Origin: Christensenella sp. UBA6420 | GTDB taxonomy: Bacteria > Bacillota > Clostridia > Christensenellales > DTU072 | DNA length: 32,694 nucleotides | Direction of reading: 5' to 3' | Assembly (NCBI GenBank): GCA_002439705.1 | Contig: DJPE01000012.1 | Location: forward strand, 1-32,694 | Translations under genes and position numbers: made by a program | In this document: piece by piece, positions 1 through 8,735 of the stretch | How the letters are laid out: each line of letters begins with the position of its first letter | How positions within the stretch are numbered: position 1 is the stretch's first letter | Notes under the pieces: model-generated | What the model was told of the DNA's origin: nothing | What the model saw: the letters and a program-made list of their open reading frames with translations, nothing else | The model's database searches: none

Positions 1-282
1 CTTGCCGACGAAGGCATTGTCAGATACATAGCCGAAACGCTTTGCAAACTGCACGAAGAAGAAAACAAAAACAATACGGTTATCAAAAGTCTTGAAGCCC
101 AACGACAAAACGCATTGAAGGCTTCGCAAACCTTGATAGCCGCTATTGAACAGGGTATCATTACCGAGCAGACGAAACTTCGCTTGAAAGAACTCGAAGT
201 GCAGATCGCAGGGCTTGACTTCGATATCGGACAAGAGAAACAACGTAACTATACATACCTTGCGCCCGATTTCGGACGATAA
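1..282 (+). CDS. Large serine recombinase, C-terminal fragment (5' end outside window)
   Basis: Frame 1 is open from the first base to a TAA at 280-282 and gives 93 residues. The stretch around IAAIEQGIITEQTKLRLKEL, followed by a charged helix (EVQIAGLDFDIGQEK), resembles the coiled-coil region near the C-terminus of large serine recombinases of Firmicutes, where an 'AIEQGI.t..T..RL.ELE' pattern is common. Such enzymes integrate or excise phages, conjugative elements and transposons. The catalytic N-terminal resolvase domain and the zinc ribbon lie outside the window, so the type cannot be settled. A strong terminator follows. Its position suggests that a mobile element may lie to the left. 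The family assignment rests on a short coiled-coil-like segment and is moderate. Confidence 0.6.
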   Translation, partial: LADEGIVRYIAETLCKLHEEENKNNTVIKSLEAQRQNALKASQTLIAAIEQGIITEQTKLRLKELEVQIAGLDFDIGQEKQRNYTYLAPDFGR

Positions 283-295
283 AAACAAGTTAAGC

Positions 296-333
296 GAAAC
301 GGCGACGCAAAATTGCGCCGCCGTTTCTTTTTT
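296..333 (+). terminator. Rho-independent terminator of the recombinase gene
   Basis: GAAACGGCG pairs with CGCCGTTTC (296-327) with an inner GCAA/TTGC helix, followed by a run of six T. It starts 13 nt after the recombinase stop codon. Confidence 0.85.
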
Positions 334-348
334 ATTCTATGCCGAATA

Positions 349-2757
349 TCAATAGATGGGTATGTACGATACCGACGCGGATATCGTCATCATCATAAAG
401 ATAAGACAGCACGTTATCGAGCCCACCCACACGTTGCCCGTTTTCTTGTAGAAGAGTCTGTTAAAGACAGGCAGTAAGAACATCATAACCACGAGAGCGA
501 ATACCATGTTGACGAACAACCATACTTCGTTGTTGTTGCCCCAATATCCGTAGTACGGCGTACCGGTGACGAAGTAGCAAACGTAGTTGATAAGCAAGAT
601 AAACGCTAATCCCAAGCTGTTTGCGAGTGCGCCCACGAGAATAACTTTCCATTCTTTCCAACCTTCTCTTCCGATGCTGCAATTTACTCTTATAGCGTTG
701 CTGATATAGAACACGAAGATTATCGGGACGTATTCCAGCATAGTGACGAACATTCTTGCGTTGAGCGGTGCGGCGGATACGAGCATAAAGCGGAAATCCT
801 GATGGAAGCACCAATACGAGAGCTGAACGAGAAAATAGAACGCGCCGAAGAAAATAAGCGGTAACAGCAAGGATTTAAGAGTGTTGAAAAGAACGTTCTT
901 TCCGCCGTTTCCGCGGATTTTTATCGCGGCGAACTTCGACCAGTCGTAGTTTGGCGTTGCGCCGGTTTTTCTGAACTTAATATATTCGTAAAGGTTTTCC
1001 AAAGCGACGGTTCCGAAGAAAATCACCAGACCTATCGCGCCGTTTATCAAAGCCCAGAGTAAGATTGCGTTGACCATACGGGCGGGGAACGTGAACGTGA
1101 ACACACTGGCAAGGTTGCTGGTCGGGAATATCTCTATGGAAAGATTGGCTAACGGTATATAGTCGAGACAAGCTATAATTGCTGTCACTATCATACTCGT
1201 CCAGAAAATAATCTTGTGTGGTACGGTCTTTGGAGAAACGTTAAGACGTTCGTTCGAGTATTCGGTTACCGCGACGGTTTGTCCGTTTACTTTGCCGCCG
1301 TTTTTCAACGTGGCGAAGAAAGGCGTATTCATAAGCACGCCGCAGAGAGCGATAATAAAGGTGAACGCCGCGGCGAGAGCCAGTCCGTTAAAGAATTCTT
1401 TTCCGAACCAAATCTGCGAAGAACCGCTCATGGAAGAACCCATATCCAAAGTTTCGTTGAAGAAATCGATAGTGTTTGCGATACTGAGATTATCGTACAT
1501 TTCGAAGCAGTGGTTGGTCTTTTCGCGGTGAACGATACGGTAAGTACCGCTCATCATATCGCCGTAAGCCTTATCCCATACTACTTCGTCGTAGGTTTCG
1601 GTCGAACCCGCGACTTCGTTAATGAAACGTTTTGTTATTACTTCCGCCGCGGTGGTGTCGGTCTGATAACGGAACGCGCCTTCGTCGTAGTAAGCGTAAG
1701 ACATAGCGGCGTTGCAACGAAGTTTAGCAAACTTCGTCGCCGCGGAAGTCTTTATGTACCCCGAATTGTAGACGGATTTTATTATACTGTTTTCGTAGCT
1801 GTCGCCCGCCATATCGGAAGCAAGCGTAATTACGTTGCCGCCGCCGGCGGAGTGTCCCATCGCGCCGAAACGGTTTTTATCGCAGAACTTGAAGTCGTCG
1901 CTGTTGTTGTAGACGTACTGAACGAGATATTCGATACCGTTGGCTCCGCTCGTGGAATTAGCTGTGGTAGCTCCCTGCCCGCCGGGGTCCATACAGAACA
2001 CTACCGCTCCCCTGCGGGATAATTCCAGACAGTATTGCGCCATAGTGGCTTTGGTACGGGTAAATCCGGGAAGGACGAACACTACGGGAGCGGGATTGTC
2101 TTCCGTCGCAGTCTTCGGTACGTACATAGTCACCGAATAGCTACCTACGTGCGTTTTGCCGTCGGCGTCGGTCTCTTCGCCTATTACGTATTCTTTGCCG
2201 TGAATTTTGCCTTCGTTATACCAAAGGGTCATTTCTCTCGTCAAAGTAAAGTCGCTTACCTTAACGTCGAAGCCCGAAGTGTCGAAACACATTGCGGCAA
2301 AACCGCTTACGAAAATAGTCACCAACGCTACGCAGGCTACTATAAAGGTAGGTTTACGGCAGAAGGCTTTAGCCTTTTCTCTGCTCGTGGACGGAGCGGG
2401 CACTATGACCGTTTCTTCCTTCTTCGCGACCGTTTTTTTTGCGGGAACGGGCGTATCGTCGAACTTAGCGAAATACGCTATCGTGCACAGAACGAACGAC
2501 GCGGGAGAAAGGATGCTCACTATCCAGCCGACAAGAAATTCTATATTTTCTTTCTTTCCGAGTCCTGCGCTCGTCAATTTGTCTTTAACAGACTTAATGA
2601 CGAACCCTGCGTACAAAGTAAGGAGCGCGAACACTAAGAACATCCAGTACAAGTTGTTCGACAGTGCGAAGAAACTTGCCGTAACTATGAACCATAACGC
2701 AGCGAAAACGTAATTTAATATAGCCGCCGCCTGTAATAATTTAGCTTTTTTATACAT
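349..2757 (-). CDS. Polytopic membrane protein with an alpha/beta hydrolase domain
   Basis: 802 residues. The N-terminus has about four hydrophobic segments (roughly 8-30, 37-57, 74-97, 136-157). A soluble alpha/beta hydrolase domain follows (about 200-435), with an oxyanion-type strand VVFVLPGF near 225-232, the nucleophile elbow GHSAGG (Ser303) and a likely catalytic His416 in KTNHCFE. The second half (about 455-800) has six or more hydrophobic segments. The hydrolase domain is probably exposed outside the membrane, by topology inference. The substrate is unknown; an ester or acyl group is the likeliest target. The start ATG overlaps the TGA of the upstream lipoprotein gene by one base (TGATG). 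Its AAGGAGG site at 2767-2773 lies inside that gene, so the two are probably translationally coupled and may form one surface system. I recognise the fold but not a named family. Confidence 0.8.
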   Translation of the reverse strand: MYKKAKLLQAAAILNYVFAALWFIVTASFFALSNNLYWMFLVFALLTLYAGFVIKSVKDKLTSAGLGKKENIEFLVGWIVSILSPASFVLCTIAYFAKFDDTPVPAKKTVAKKEETVIVPAPSTSREKAKAFCRKPTFIVACVALVTIFVSGFAAMCFDTSGFDVKVSDFTLTREMTLWYNEGKIHGKEYVIGEETDADGKTHVGSYSVTMYVPKTATEDNPAPVVFVLPGFTRTKATMAQYCLELSRRGAVVFCMDPGGQGATTANSTSGANGIEYLVQYVYNNSDDFKFCDKNRFGAMGHSAGGGNVITLASDMAGDSYENSIIKSVYNSGYIKTSAATKFAKLRCNAAMSYAYYDEGAFRYQTDTTAAEVITKRFINEVAGSTETYDEVVWDKAYGDMMSGTYRIVHREKTNHCFEMYDNLSIANTIDFFNETLDMGSSMSGSSQIWFGKEFFNGLALAAAFTFIIALCGVLMNTPFFATLKNGGKVNGQTVAVTEYSNERLNVSPKTVPHKIIFWTSMIVTAIIACLDYIPLANLSIEIFPTSNLASVFTFTFPARMVNAILLWALINGAIGLVIFFGTVALENLYEYIKFRKTGATPNYDWSKFAAIKIRGNGGKNVLFNTLKSLLLPLIFFGAFYFLVQLSYWCFHQDFRFMLVSAAPLNARMFVTMLEYVPIIFVFYISNAIRVNCSIGREGWKEWKVILVGALANSLGLAFILLINYVCYFVTGTPYYGYWGNNNEVWLFVNMVFALVVMMFLLPVFNRLFYKKTGNVWVGSITCCLIFMMMTISASVSYIPIY

Positions 2758-4907
2758 CAGATGCTACCTCCTTCTGTCGTTTGTTCGGGGAAGGCTTGTT
2801 TGCTTATAAATTCGTACAGCATTACCGCAAGAGTGTTCGGGTCGTCTTTGTTAAGGACGGCTATATATCTGTTAGCAGCCATATAAACGCCGTCGGTAAT
2901 TTGTAGCTTTTCGAGATTTTTAAGATTTCCCGTGCTGTTTACGTTATTTCCGCAGGCAAGTACGAAATCCACGTCGCCCGCCGTTTTGACGGCGTTTACC
3001 AAGGAAGCTACGTTGGTAATTTCGGTTTCTACTCTCCACGTTATATTTATCGTGGATACGTCCACGCCCTGTTCGGTAAGGTACGCAGTAAAATCGGTCT
3101 TCAATTTAGCTATCTGCTCGGCGGAAATCCAGTCGCCTGCGGGTCTGTTCCAGATAGACACGACAAGCGTAGTATCTTCTTCGACGGGAGTTTCCTGTTC
3201 GGGATATTTTTGTCCCGAAATGAATTCGTACAACACTTTGGCAAGCTGTCTCGGATTGTCCTTGTTAAGAACCGCGATATATCTTCCCGACGTCATATAA
3301 GTGCCGTCGTTTATTTGTATCTTTTCGAGATTTTCAAGGTTACCCGTGCTGTTTACGTTATTTCCGCAGGCAAGTATGAAGTCTACGTCGCCCGCCGTTT
3401 TGACGGCGTTTACCAAGGAAGCTACGTTGGTAATTTCGGTTTCTACCCTCCACGTTATATTGAGAGTAGTTACGTCCACTCTGCGTTCGGTAAGGTACGC
3501 TTCGAAATCGGTCTTTAACTTTTCTATCTGCTCGGCGGTAATCCACGCGCCATTTTTATTGTTCCATATCGACACTACGAGAACGTTGTCCGTAATGGTA
3601 ATGGGATCGGTCGCGGGCGGTTCGGGCGTAGGACCGGGGTCGGGCGTCACGGGCGTTTCCTGTTCGGGATACTTCTGATTAGAGATGAATTCGTACAGTA
3701 TCTTGGCAAGCTGTCTCGGATTGTCCTTGTTAAGGACTGCGATATATCTTCCCGACGTCATATAAGTGCCGTCGCTTATTTGTATCTTTTCGAGATTTTC
3801 AAGATTACCCGTGCTGTTTACATTGTTGCCGCAGGCAAGTATGAAGTCTACGTCGCCCGCCGTTTTGACGGCGTTTACCAAAGCGGCAACGTTGGTAATT
3901 TCGGTTTCTACTCTCCACGTTATATTGAGTGTAGTTACGTCGACGCTACGTTCGGTAAGGTATGCGTAGAAATCGGTCTTTAACTTTTCTATCTGTTGAG
4001 CGTTTATCCAGTCGCCGGCAGGTCTGTTCCAGATAGACACCACGAGAGTGTTGTCGGTGATGGTAATCGGGTCGGTCGAAGGGGGTACGGGTTCGGGAGT
4101 GGGGTCGGGGTCGGGCGTCACGGGGGTATCCGCTGCTTCGTAGTCCTTAACGGCTCCGCCTTCTCCGCCGTAAGTGGTCAAAATCCATTCGTAAACCAAA
4201 TTACACAATTCGGTATCGCTTACTTTTGCCGCGTAACGAGCCTTAGCCGCGCCGGTAAGGATGATGTTGCCGTAGTTTTTAAGGAAGTCGGTTCCCGGAA
4301 TGAGTCCGCCGGTTCCTTGCAGGTTGCTGGTGGCAGCCCAACCTACCATTATATCTATATCTCCGTCGTCCTTAATAGCTCCGCAGGTAGTACCCACGTT
4401 GCCGTTGTACGCGCGGATGACTATATCCATAGTATCGGGGTCTTTACCCAAAGAAACGAGATATGCGCGCAACGCGGTGGTAAAGTCGTCTATTACCGAC
4501 TGATTTAAGCCGGAAGTATTTTCTTTTGCGTACCACGCGATAGCTATATCGTGTCTGGGAGCTTCACCGAAAACGGGATAAAGCGTAATACTGCCTTCCT
4601 TGACGAAGTCCTTTACGTCGTCGTAACGGATAAGTCCTTTGCTTTGCGACAAAACCACGTCCGAAAGGTTTTTGCTTTGCCAGTCGGCGTCCGCCGTCCA
4701 ACCAAAGAACATCTGCCCCGTAGGCGCTTCGGGTACGGGCACTATTGCGTTGTTAAACGAGTTGACCGTGTAAGGTCCCCACGTTTCGTCGTTTACTTTC
4801 AGCGTGACCTGTACGTCTTTTTCAAGGCTTTCCACGACGGAACACGCCGATAAAACCAACATACACGTCGCGACTACGAGTAAAATCGCCACTAAACGTT
4901 TTTTCAT
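2757..4907 (-). CDS. Repeat-containing lipoprotein (one divergent and three near-identical ~140-residue domains)
   Basis: 716 residues from the ATG at 4907, chosen because AAGGAGG sits just upstream and it begins a lipoprotein signal (MKKRLVAILLVV...LSAC). An upstream in-frame start at 4958 would add 17 polar residues in front of the signal and is less likely. After the lipobox comes an InlB-B-repeat-like segment (PTGQMFFGWTAD...ITLYPVF). Then comes a divergent domain (DIDIMVGWAATSN...), and three near-identical domains each containing TLVVSIWN, NITWRVETEITN and FILACGNNVNSTGN. They are joined by TPDPGPTPEPP-type linkers. The alternating strand/helix pattern and the 'DVDFILACGNN' segment resemble half of a periplasmic binding protein, but this is inference. 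It is co-translated with the membrane hydrolase downstream. Confidence 0.85.
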   Translation of the reverse strand: MKKRLVAILLVVATCMLVLSACSVVESLEKDVQVTLKVNDETWGPYTVNSFNNAIVPVPEAPTGQMFFGWTADADWQSKNLSDVVLSQSKGLIRYDDVKDFVKEGSITLYPVFGEAPRHDIAIAWYAKENTSGLNQSVIDDFTTALRAYLVSLGKDPDTMDIVIRAYNGNVGTTCGAIKDDGDIDIMVGWAATSNLQGTGGLIPGTDFLKNYGNIILTGAAKARYAAKVSDTELCNLVYEWILTTYGGEGGAVKDYEAADTPVTPDPDPTPEPVPPSTDPITITDNTLVVSIWNRPAGDWINAQQIEKLKTDFYAYLTERSVDVTTLNITWRVETEITNVAALVNAVKTAGDVDFILACGNNVNSTGNLENLEKIQISDGTYMTSGRYIAVLNKDNPRQLAKILYEFISNQKYPEQETPVTPDPGPTPEPPATDPITITDNVLVVSIWNNKNGAWITAEQIEKLKTDFEAYLTERRVDVTTLNITWRVETEITNVASLVNAVKTAGDVDFILACGNNVNSTGNLENLEKIQINDGTYMTSGRYIAVLNKDNPRQLAKVLYEFISGQKYPEQETPVEEDTTLVVSIWNRPAGDWISAEQIAKLKTDFTAYLTEQGVDVSTINITWRVETEITNVASLVNAVKTAGDVDFVLACGNNVNSTGNLKNLEKLQITDGVYMAANRYIAVLNKDDPNTLAVMLYEFISKQAFPEQTTEGGSI
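2790..4062 (-). repeat. Three tandem intragenic direct repeats
   Basis: The lipoprotein gene holds three highly similar DNA repeats. The same landmark (GCAGGCAAGTA) recurs at 2952, 3366 and 3831, giving periods of 414 and 465 bp. The longer second period comes from a longer proline-rich linker. Stretches of tens of bases are identical or nearly so between copies, so homologous recombination could change copy number. Confidence 0.9.
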
Positions 4908-4948
4908 TGCAGCCTCCTTGCTTTTGTTTTTCTCTATCCTTCCATTAC

Positions 4949-4977
4949 ATTTTACCAAACGTAAATAAAGTTTTCAA
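4949..4977 (-). promoter_or_regulatory. Sigma-A-type promoter of the repeat lipoprotein operon
   Basis: On the minus strand TTGAAA (4972-4977), a 17-bp spacer and TAAAAT (4949-4954) precede the lipoprotein ATG at 4907 by about 40 bp. Confidence 0.65.
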
Positions 4978-4993
4978 GACGGTTGTAAAATTT

Positions 4994-6178
4994 TTACTTC
5001 AAAACGATATCGTAAGCAGCTTGTTTAAGAACGGTAGCGGTGCTTTCGTTCAATTCTCCGATGAATTCCGAACCGCGGGGGTCTACTCCGAGAATAGTGG
5101 CTACGTGTACGCTCGCCGACAAAAACGCTCCCGTGTACGACGGGTGTTTGTTATCGGTAAAGTACAGATTGAGTTCGGGGTGTTCGGTATACACTTTACT
5201 GAACGCGGAACCTACGTAACTTACTTTTACGTTAAGGGTGGACGCGGCGTTTTCGTAAGCGGTACGGATAGATTTTTCCATTTCTACGACGGTCATATGT
5301 CTGTTAGCCGCTTCGTCGGGGTATCCCCACGTCGAGTAAAGGTAAATTTTGCAGGACTTTTGCGTAGCGTTAATTTTATCTTTCAACGCTTTCGCCGCGG
5401 CAAGGAAACCGTTGTAGTTATCCAACGGGCGGGTGCTTTGTTCCTGCAACACTACTGCGTCGTAATCGTCGCTCGCTTTAAGTTTTTCGTCCACAATTTT
5501 GCCGAATTCGTCGGTTTCGTCGGCGAATTTGCTAAGAGTCCACGCGCCTTGGGTGACCGACTCGACGACCACGCTTTCGCCCGCGCCTCTCGCTATCTGA
5601 CCGAAAAGGGACGGTATATCGCTGTAATAAGTAAAGCTGTTACCGATAAACAGCACTTTCAGAGTCTGCCACAAGGCGGGTTTTCCGTCGCGTAAATGCC
5701 AAAATTTTCCTTCTTCGCCGGGAGCGGTCGCGCTGTAACTGAGTACCTTCACTCCGTCGGGAACGGCGACTTCTTCGTACGCGCAGAGAGAAACGTTTTC
5801 GTTAAAAGCGGCGTTACCGACCGTCGTAAGCCCTTTGGGAATAATAACGAATTCGGTCTTCACGTCGGTAAACGCGTTGTTTCCTACTCTCTTTATGCCT
5901 TCTGCGATGCGGATTTCGGTAATTCTGCCCGATTTACCGTACCACGGCGCGTCCTTTTTCGACGAGTAGTCGGGAATACTGCCGTTTCCTTCCACGTTCA
6001 GAATAAATCCGTATTTACCGTTGTCGGAAAAATACGCCTTTACCGAACCGTCCGACGAATTGAGTTCCCACGAATAATCTTCCTTTTGGGAACAGCCCGC
6101 CAGAACGGCGCACAGCGCGGCGAGAACGCACGCTATCGCTATAATCGTTGTCAAAGTGAGTTTAACGCTTTTTTTCAT
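4994..6178 (-). CDS. SGNH-hydrolase lipoprotein (DUF4886-like) with BspA-type leucine-rich segment
   Basis: 394 residues. A signal peptide with lipobox LAGC (Cys29) predicts a lipid-anchored surface protein. Residues about 85-145 carry two short repeats of the BspA/LRR_5 style (ITEIRIAEGIKRVGNNAF, then FVIIPKGLTTVGNAAF). From about 172 there is an SGNH/GDSL-like hydrolase of DUF4886 type. The sequence VLFIGNSFTYY supplies the nucleophile Ser181, LQEQSTRP is a typical block III region, and DNKHPSYTGAF supplies the Asp342/His345 pair. The family includes esterases acting on acylated carbohydrates, but the substrate cannot be read from sequence. The ATG at 6178 is preceded by AAGGTG. It lies just upstream of the repeat lipoprotein operon on the same strand, with a separate promoter between them. 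Confidence 0.85.
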   Translation of the reverse strand: MKKSVKLTLTTIIAIACVLAALCAVLAGCSQKEDYSWELNSSDGSVKAYFSDNGKYGFILNVEGNGSIPDYSSKKDAPWYGKSGRITEIRIAEGIKRVGNNAFTDVKTEFVIIPKGLTTVGNAAFNENVSLCAYEEVAVPDGVKVLSYSATAPGEEGKFWHLRDGKPALWQTLKVLFIGNSFTYYSDIPSLFGQIARGAGESVVVESVTQGAWTLSKFADETDEFGKIVDEKLKASDDYDAVVLQEQSTRPLDNYNGFLAAAKALKDKINATQKSCKIYLYSTWGYPDEAANRHMTVVEMEKSIRTAYENAASTLNVKVSYVGSAFSKVYTEHPELNLYFTDNKHPSYTGAFLSASVHVATILGVDPRGSEFIGELNESTATVLKQAAYDIVLK

Positions 6179-6256
6179 TCTACACCTTCAAATGTTTTTT
6201 TATTTCTACTTTAATCTTAACATACTTCCGGGTTTTCGTGAAGTAGCTATTTTTTT

Positions 6257-7435
6257 CTATTTGTACAATTTAGATACGCCCGTAGCTATCGCCGCTTTCG
6301 CCACGGCTTCCGCCACCGCGCGGTGAGCGTACTTGTCGTAAGCGTACGGTAAGATGTGTTCTGGTCCTAACTTTTCTTCGGGTACGCAGTGAGCTATGCC
6401 CCTTGCCGCCGCCACCATCATTTCGATATTGACGGTGCTCGCTCTTACGTCCAACGCTCCCCTGAAAAGACCGGGGAAGACTAACACGTTGTTAATTTGG
6501 TTGGGGTGTTCGGAAGACCCCGTTCCTATGATAAACGCGCCCGCTTCTTTCGCGTCGTCGTAAGAAATTTCGGGTTCGGGGTTCGCGCACGGGAATAAAA
6601 TTGCCTTATCCGCCATTGATTTTACCATATCCTTCGTTACGCAGTGCGGTCCCGACACTCCGATAAATACGTCCGCTCCTTTCATTGCGTCGGAAAGAGT
6701 CCCCGTAAGTTTTTCGCGGTTGGTTTTTTCGGCGATTTCTTCCTGAACTTTATTTAGCCACTCTTCCCCTTGGCAGACTATACCTTTCCTGTCGCATAAA
6801 ATAACGTTCTTCACGCCGTAGAACAACAAAAATTCCGCTATGGATATTCCCGCCGCTCCCGCGCCGTTTATTACTACCCTTATTTCTTCCTTTTTCTTCC
6901 CGGCAAGTTTAATTGCGTTGCTTAACGCGGCGGTCATTACTATCGCCGTGCCGTGTTGGTCGTCGTGGAATATAGGTATATCGAGTTCTTCTTTCAGTCT
7001 TTTTTCTATTTCGAAACATCTCGGCGCGGATATATCTTCGAGATTGACTCCGCCGAAAGAACCCGACAGTAACTTTATAGTCCTGATTATTTCTTCCGCG
7101 TCTTTCGATTTTATGCACAGCGGATATGCGTCCACGTCGCCGTACGCCTTAAAAAGAGCGCATTTTCCTTCCATAACGGGCATACCCGCTTCGGGTCCTA
7201 TATCCCCCAATCCCAAAATCGCCGTTCCGTCGGTAATTACGGGCACGGTGTTCCAACGACGGGTAAGGTCGAACGACTTATTTACGTCTTCCTTTATGGC
7301 AAGACACGGTTCGGCTACCCCCGGCGTATACGCCACCGCCAGATCTTCGTTACTGTCCACGGGTACGCGGCAAACGGTTTCTATCTTTCCTTTCCATTCC
7401 GCATGCTTTTCCAACGATAATTTACTGTAATCCAT
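6257..7435 (-). CDS. NAD(P)-dependent malic enzyme
   Basis: 392 residues, about the usual size of the short bacterial malic enzymes. It would catalyse oxidative decarboxylation of malate to pyruvate and CO2 in the cytoplasm. Visible motifs are AVAYTPGVAEPC (catalytic Tyr region), ITDGTAILGLGDIGP, CALFKAYGDVDAYPL (catalytic Lys region), the metal-binding FHDDQHGTAIV and the dinucleotide fold VINGAGAAGISIAEF. The ATG at 7435 was chosen because GGAGG lies just upstream and the family begins at about this point. An in-frame TTG at 7450 would place the start within the ribosome site. The gene is divergent from a LysR-type regulator, with a 147-bp shared region carrying a LysR box, so it is probably controlled by that regulator. 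Confidence 0.95.
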   Translation of the reverse strand: MDYSKLSLEKHAEWKGKIETVCRVPVDSNEDLAVAYTPGVAEPCLAIKEDVNKSFDLTRRWNTVPVITDGTAILGLGDIGPEAGMPVMEGKCALFKAYGDVDAYPLCIKSKDAEEIIRTIKLLSGSFGGVNLEDISAPRCFEIEKRLKEELDIPIFHDDQHGTAIVMTAALSNAIKLAGKKKEEIRVVINGAGAAGISIAEFLLFYGVKNVILCDRKGIVCQGEEWLNKVQEEIAEKTNREKLTGTLSDAMKGADVFIGVSGPHCVTKDMVKSMADKAILFPCANPEPEISYDDAKEAGAFIIGTGSSEHPNQINNVLVFPGLFRGALDVRASTVNIEMMVAAARGIAHCVPEEKLGPEHILPYAYDKYAHRAVAEAVAKAAIATGVSKLYK

Positions 7436-7489
7436 ATTTTGCCTCCACAAAAATTCTTTTTTTCAACGCGTTTTCTTTTTCCTATTTAC

Positions 7490-7519
7490 AGTATAACCCA
7501 CCCGTGATATAATGTACAA
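7490..7519 (-). promoter_or_regulatory. Promoter of the malic enzyme gene
   Basis: On the minus strand TTGTAC (7514-7519), an 18-bp spacer and TATACT (7490-7495). The LysR box lies directly upstream of the -35 element, the usual place for an activator of this family. Confidence 0.55.
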
Positions 7520-7521
7520 TG

Positions 7522-7542
7522 ATAATATTGCATACGCATTAT
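7522..7542. promoter_or_regulatory. LysR-type binding box ATAAT-N11-ATTAT
   Basis: ATAAT (7522-7526) and ATTAT (7538-7542) form a perfect dyad around 11 bases, matching the T-N11-A rule of LysR-family sites. It sits between the divergent malic enzyme and LysR genes. Confidence 0.65.
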
Positions 7543-7582
7543 AACAAAATAGCATAGGTAAACCGTCGCGAAAGGAGATAAT

Positions 7583-8485
7583 ATGAACTACGAATACTAC
7601 AAAGTTTTTTACTACGTCGGCAAGCATAAAAACATATCGAGAGCGGCTACGGAGCTTCGTTCCAGCCAGCCCGCGGTGTCGAGAGTAATCCAGAATCTCG
7701 AAAACGAATTGGGGTGTCTTTTGTTTTTCCGCACGAAATCGGGAGTTGAGTTTACTCAGGAAGGGCAGACCCTTTTCGGATACATTCAGATAGCGCAGAG
7801 TCAGATAATGAAAGGAGAAGAAGAGCTTATTCAGTCGGTAGCCGTCGAAAGCGGAACTATCCATATCGGAGCTACGATTACTTCCCTGTACGGCTATCTG
7901 TACGAAGAACTAGACAAGTTCCGTTCCGTTCACCCGAAAGTAAAGATAAAAATAAACACAGGATCGAATAACGGCACCGTGGAAAAATTAAAAAACGGTC
8001 TTTACGACGTGGCTTTCGTGTCCACCCCCTGCAACATATCGAAACAACTGAATATCGTCAATGTAAAAAGTTTTAACGATATTCTTATAGGCGGGAGCAG
8101 ATACCGTCATTTGGAAAACGAAGTTCTGCCGATAAGCAAAATAAAGGATTATCCTTTCGTATCCTTACGCCCGAATATGCAACTAAGGCAATTTATAGAC
8201 GACTTTTTCACCGAAAACGATATAAGAGTGACTCCCGACGTGGAAGCCGACGGCGTGGGTCTTCTTACTTCTTTCGTCGCAAACAATTTCGGATTAGGGT
8301 TCGTTCCGCAGAACCTTGCCCAAAGCGCGCTCGACCGCGGAGAAGTGTTCCGCATAAAAGTGGATAAAGAACTCCCCGCGCGGCAAATCTATATGGTCAC
8401 CGACCCCGTCCATCCGAGAACCAACGCTTCGCGGGAACTTTCCAGAATGATAGCGAGTTCGGTTCCGTCAAAATCTACGAAATAA
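7583..8485 (+). CDS. LysR-family transcriptional regulator
   Basis: 300 residues, normal for the family. The N-terminal winged helix-turn-helix is clear (about 1-60: FYYVGKHKNISRAATELRSSQPAVSRVIQNLENELG...FFR). The effector domain follows (about 88-295), with typical blocks such as GTIHIGATITSLYGYL, NGLYDVAFVSTP and GLGFVPQNLA. The start has a good GAAAGGAGATAAT ribosome site. It is divergent from malic enzyme and the dyad at 7522-7542 overlaps its own probable promoter, so autoregulation and control of the malic enzyme are expected. The ligand is unknown; an organic acid such as malate would fit the context. A MITE-like repeat begins 6 nt after its stop codon. Confidence 0.93.
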   Translation: MNYEYYKVFYYVGKHKNISRAATELRSSQPAVSRVIQNLENELGCLLFFRTKSGVEFTQEGQTLFGYIQIAQSQIMKGEEELIQSVAVESGTIHIGATITSLYGYLYEELDKFRSVHPKVKIKINTGSNNGTVEKLKNGLYDVAFVSTPCNISKQLNIVNVKSFNDILIGGSRYRHLENEVLPISKIKDYPFVSLRPNMQLRQFIDDFFTENDIRVTPDVEADGVGLLTSFVANNFGLGFVPQNLAQSALDRGEVFRIKVDKELPARQIYMVTDPVHPRTNASRELSRMIASSVPSKSTK

Positions 8486-8491
8486 AAATAA

Positions 8492-8690
8492 GAAGCGTCC
8501 CATGCACGTTCCTTTACGCAGCAAAAACGGGAGAAAATAATTTTACACAAGCGATATATGGTAAAACGACTACAAAAAAGCGGATATATATATATCAAAG
8601 TTTTTTGCTACTTTTGCGAAAACTTCACCTACCGTACTTAGTACGCCTACGTCTCGTTTTCGCAAAAAATCAACGCACCTATGCCACTCC
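8492..8690 (+). repeat. MITE-like element, copy A (subfamily 1)
   Basis: A 199-bp non-coding element that recurs at 15500, 19247 and (inverted) 26081. It starts GAAGCGTCCCATGCAC and ends ATGCCACTCC, imperfect inverted ends of GGAG(C/T)G type. A perfect 12-bp stem (8612-8623 with 8656-8667) encloses ACC-GTACTTAGTAC-GCC (8634-8644 is the palindrome). It is most like copy C, sharing CGGGAGAAAATAATTT and CAACGCACCT. No reading frame is conserved. It lies between the LysR gene and the flavin reductase promoter. Confidence 0.85.
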
Positions 8691-8706
8691 CGTAAAACAT
8701 ACCATA

Positions 8707-8735
8707 TTGATTTATGTTCGATATAAGGATATAAT
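8707..8735 (+). promoter_or_regulatory. Promoter of the flavin-reductase-like gene
   Basis: TTGATT (8707-8712), a 17-bp spacer and a perfect TATAAT (8730-8735), 17 bp after the end of MITE copy A. It places transcription start just before the ATG at 8767 and so supports that start. Confidence 0.75.

Noticed and set aside
1216..2022. Long plus-strand frames opposite the membrane hydrolase
   Set aside because: They lie entirely opposite a well-supported gene, have no ribosome sites and show no recognisable domains; the codon bias of the real strand creates such shadows.
4908..4958. Upstream start of the repeat lipoprotein
   Set aside because: It would put polar residues ahead of the signal peptide and span the AAGGAGG site.
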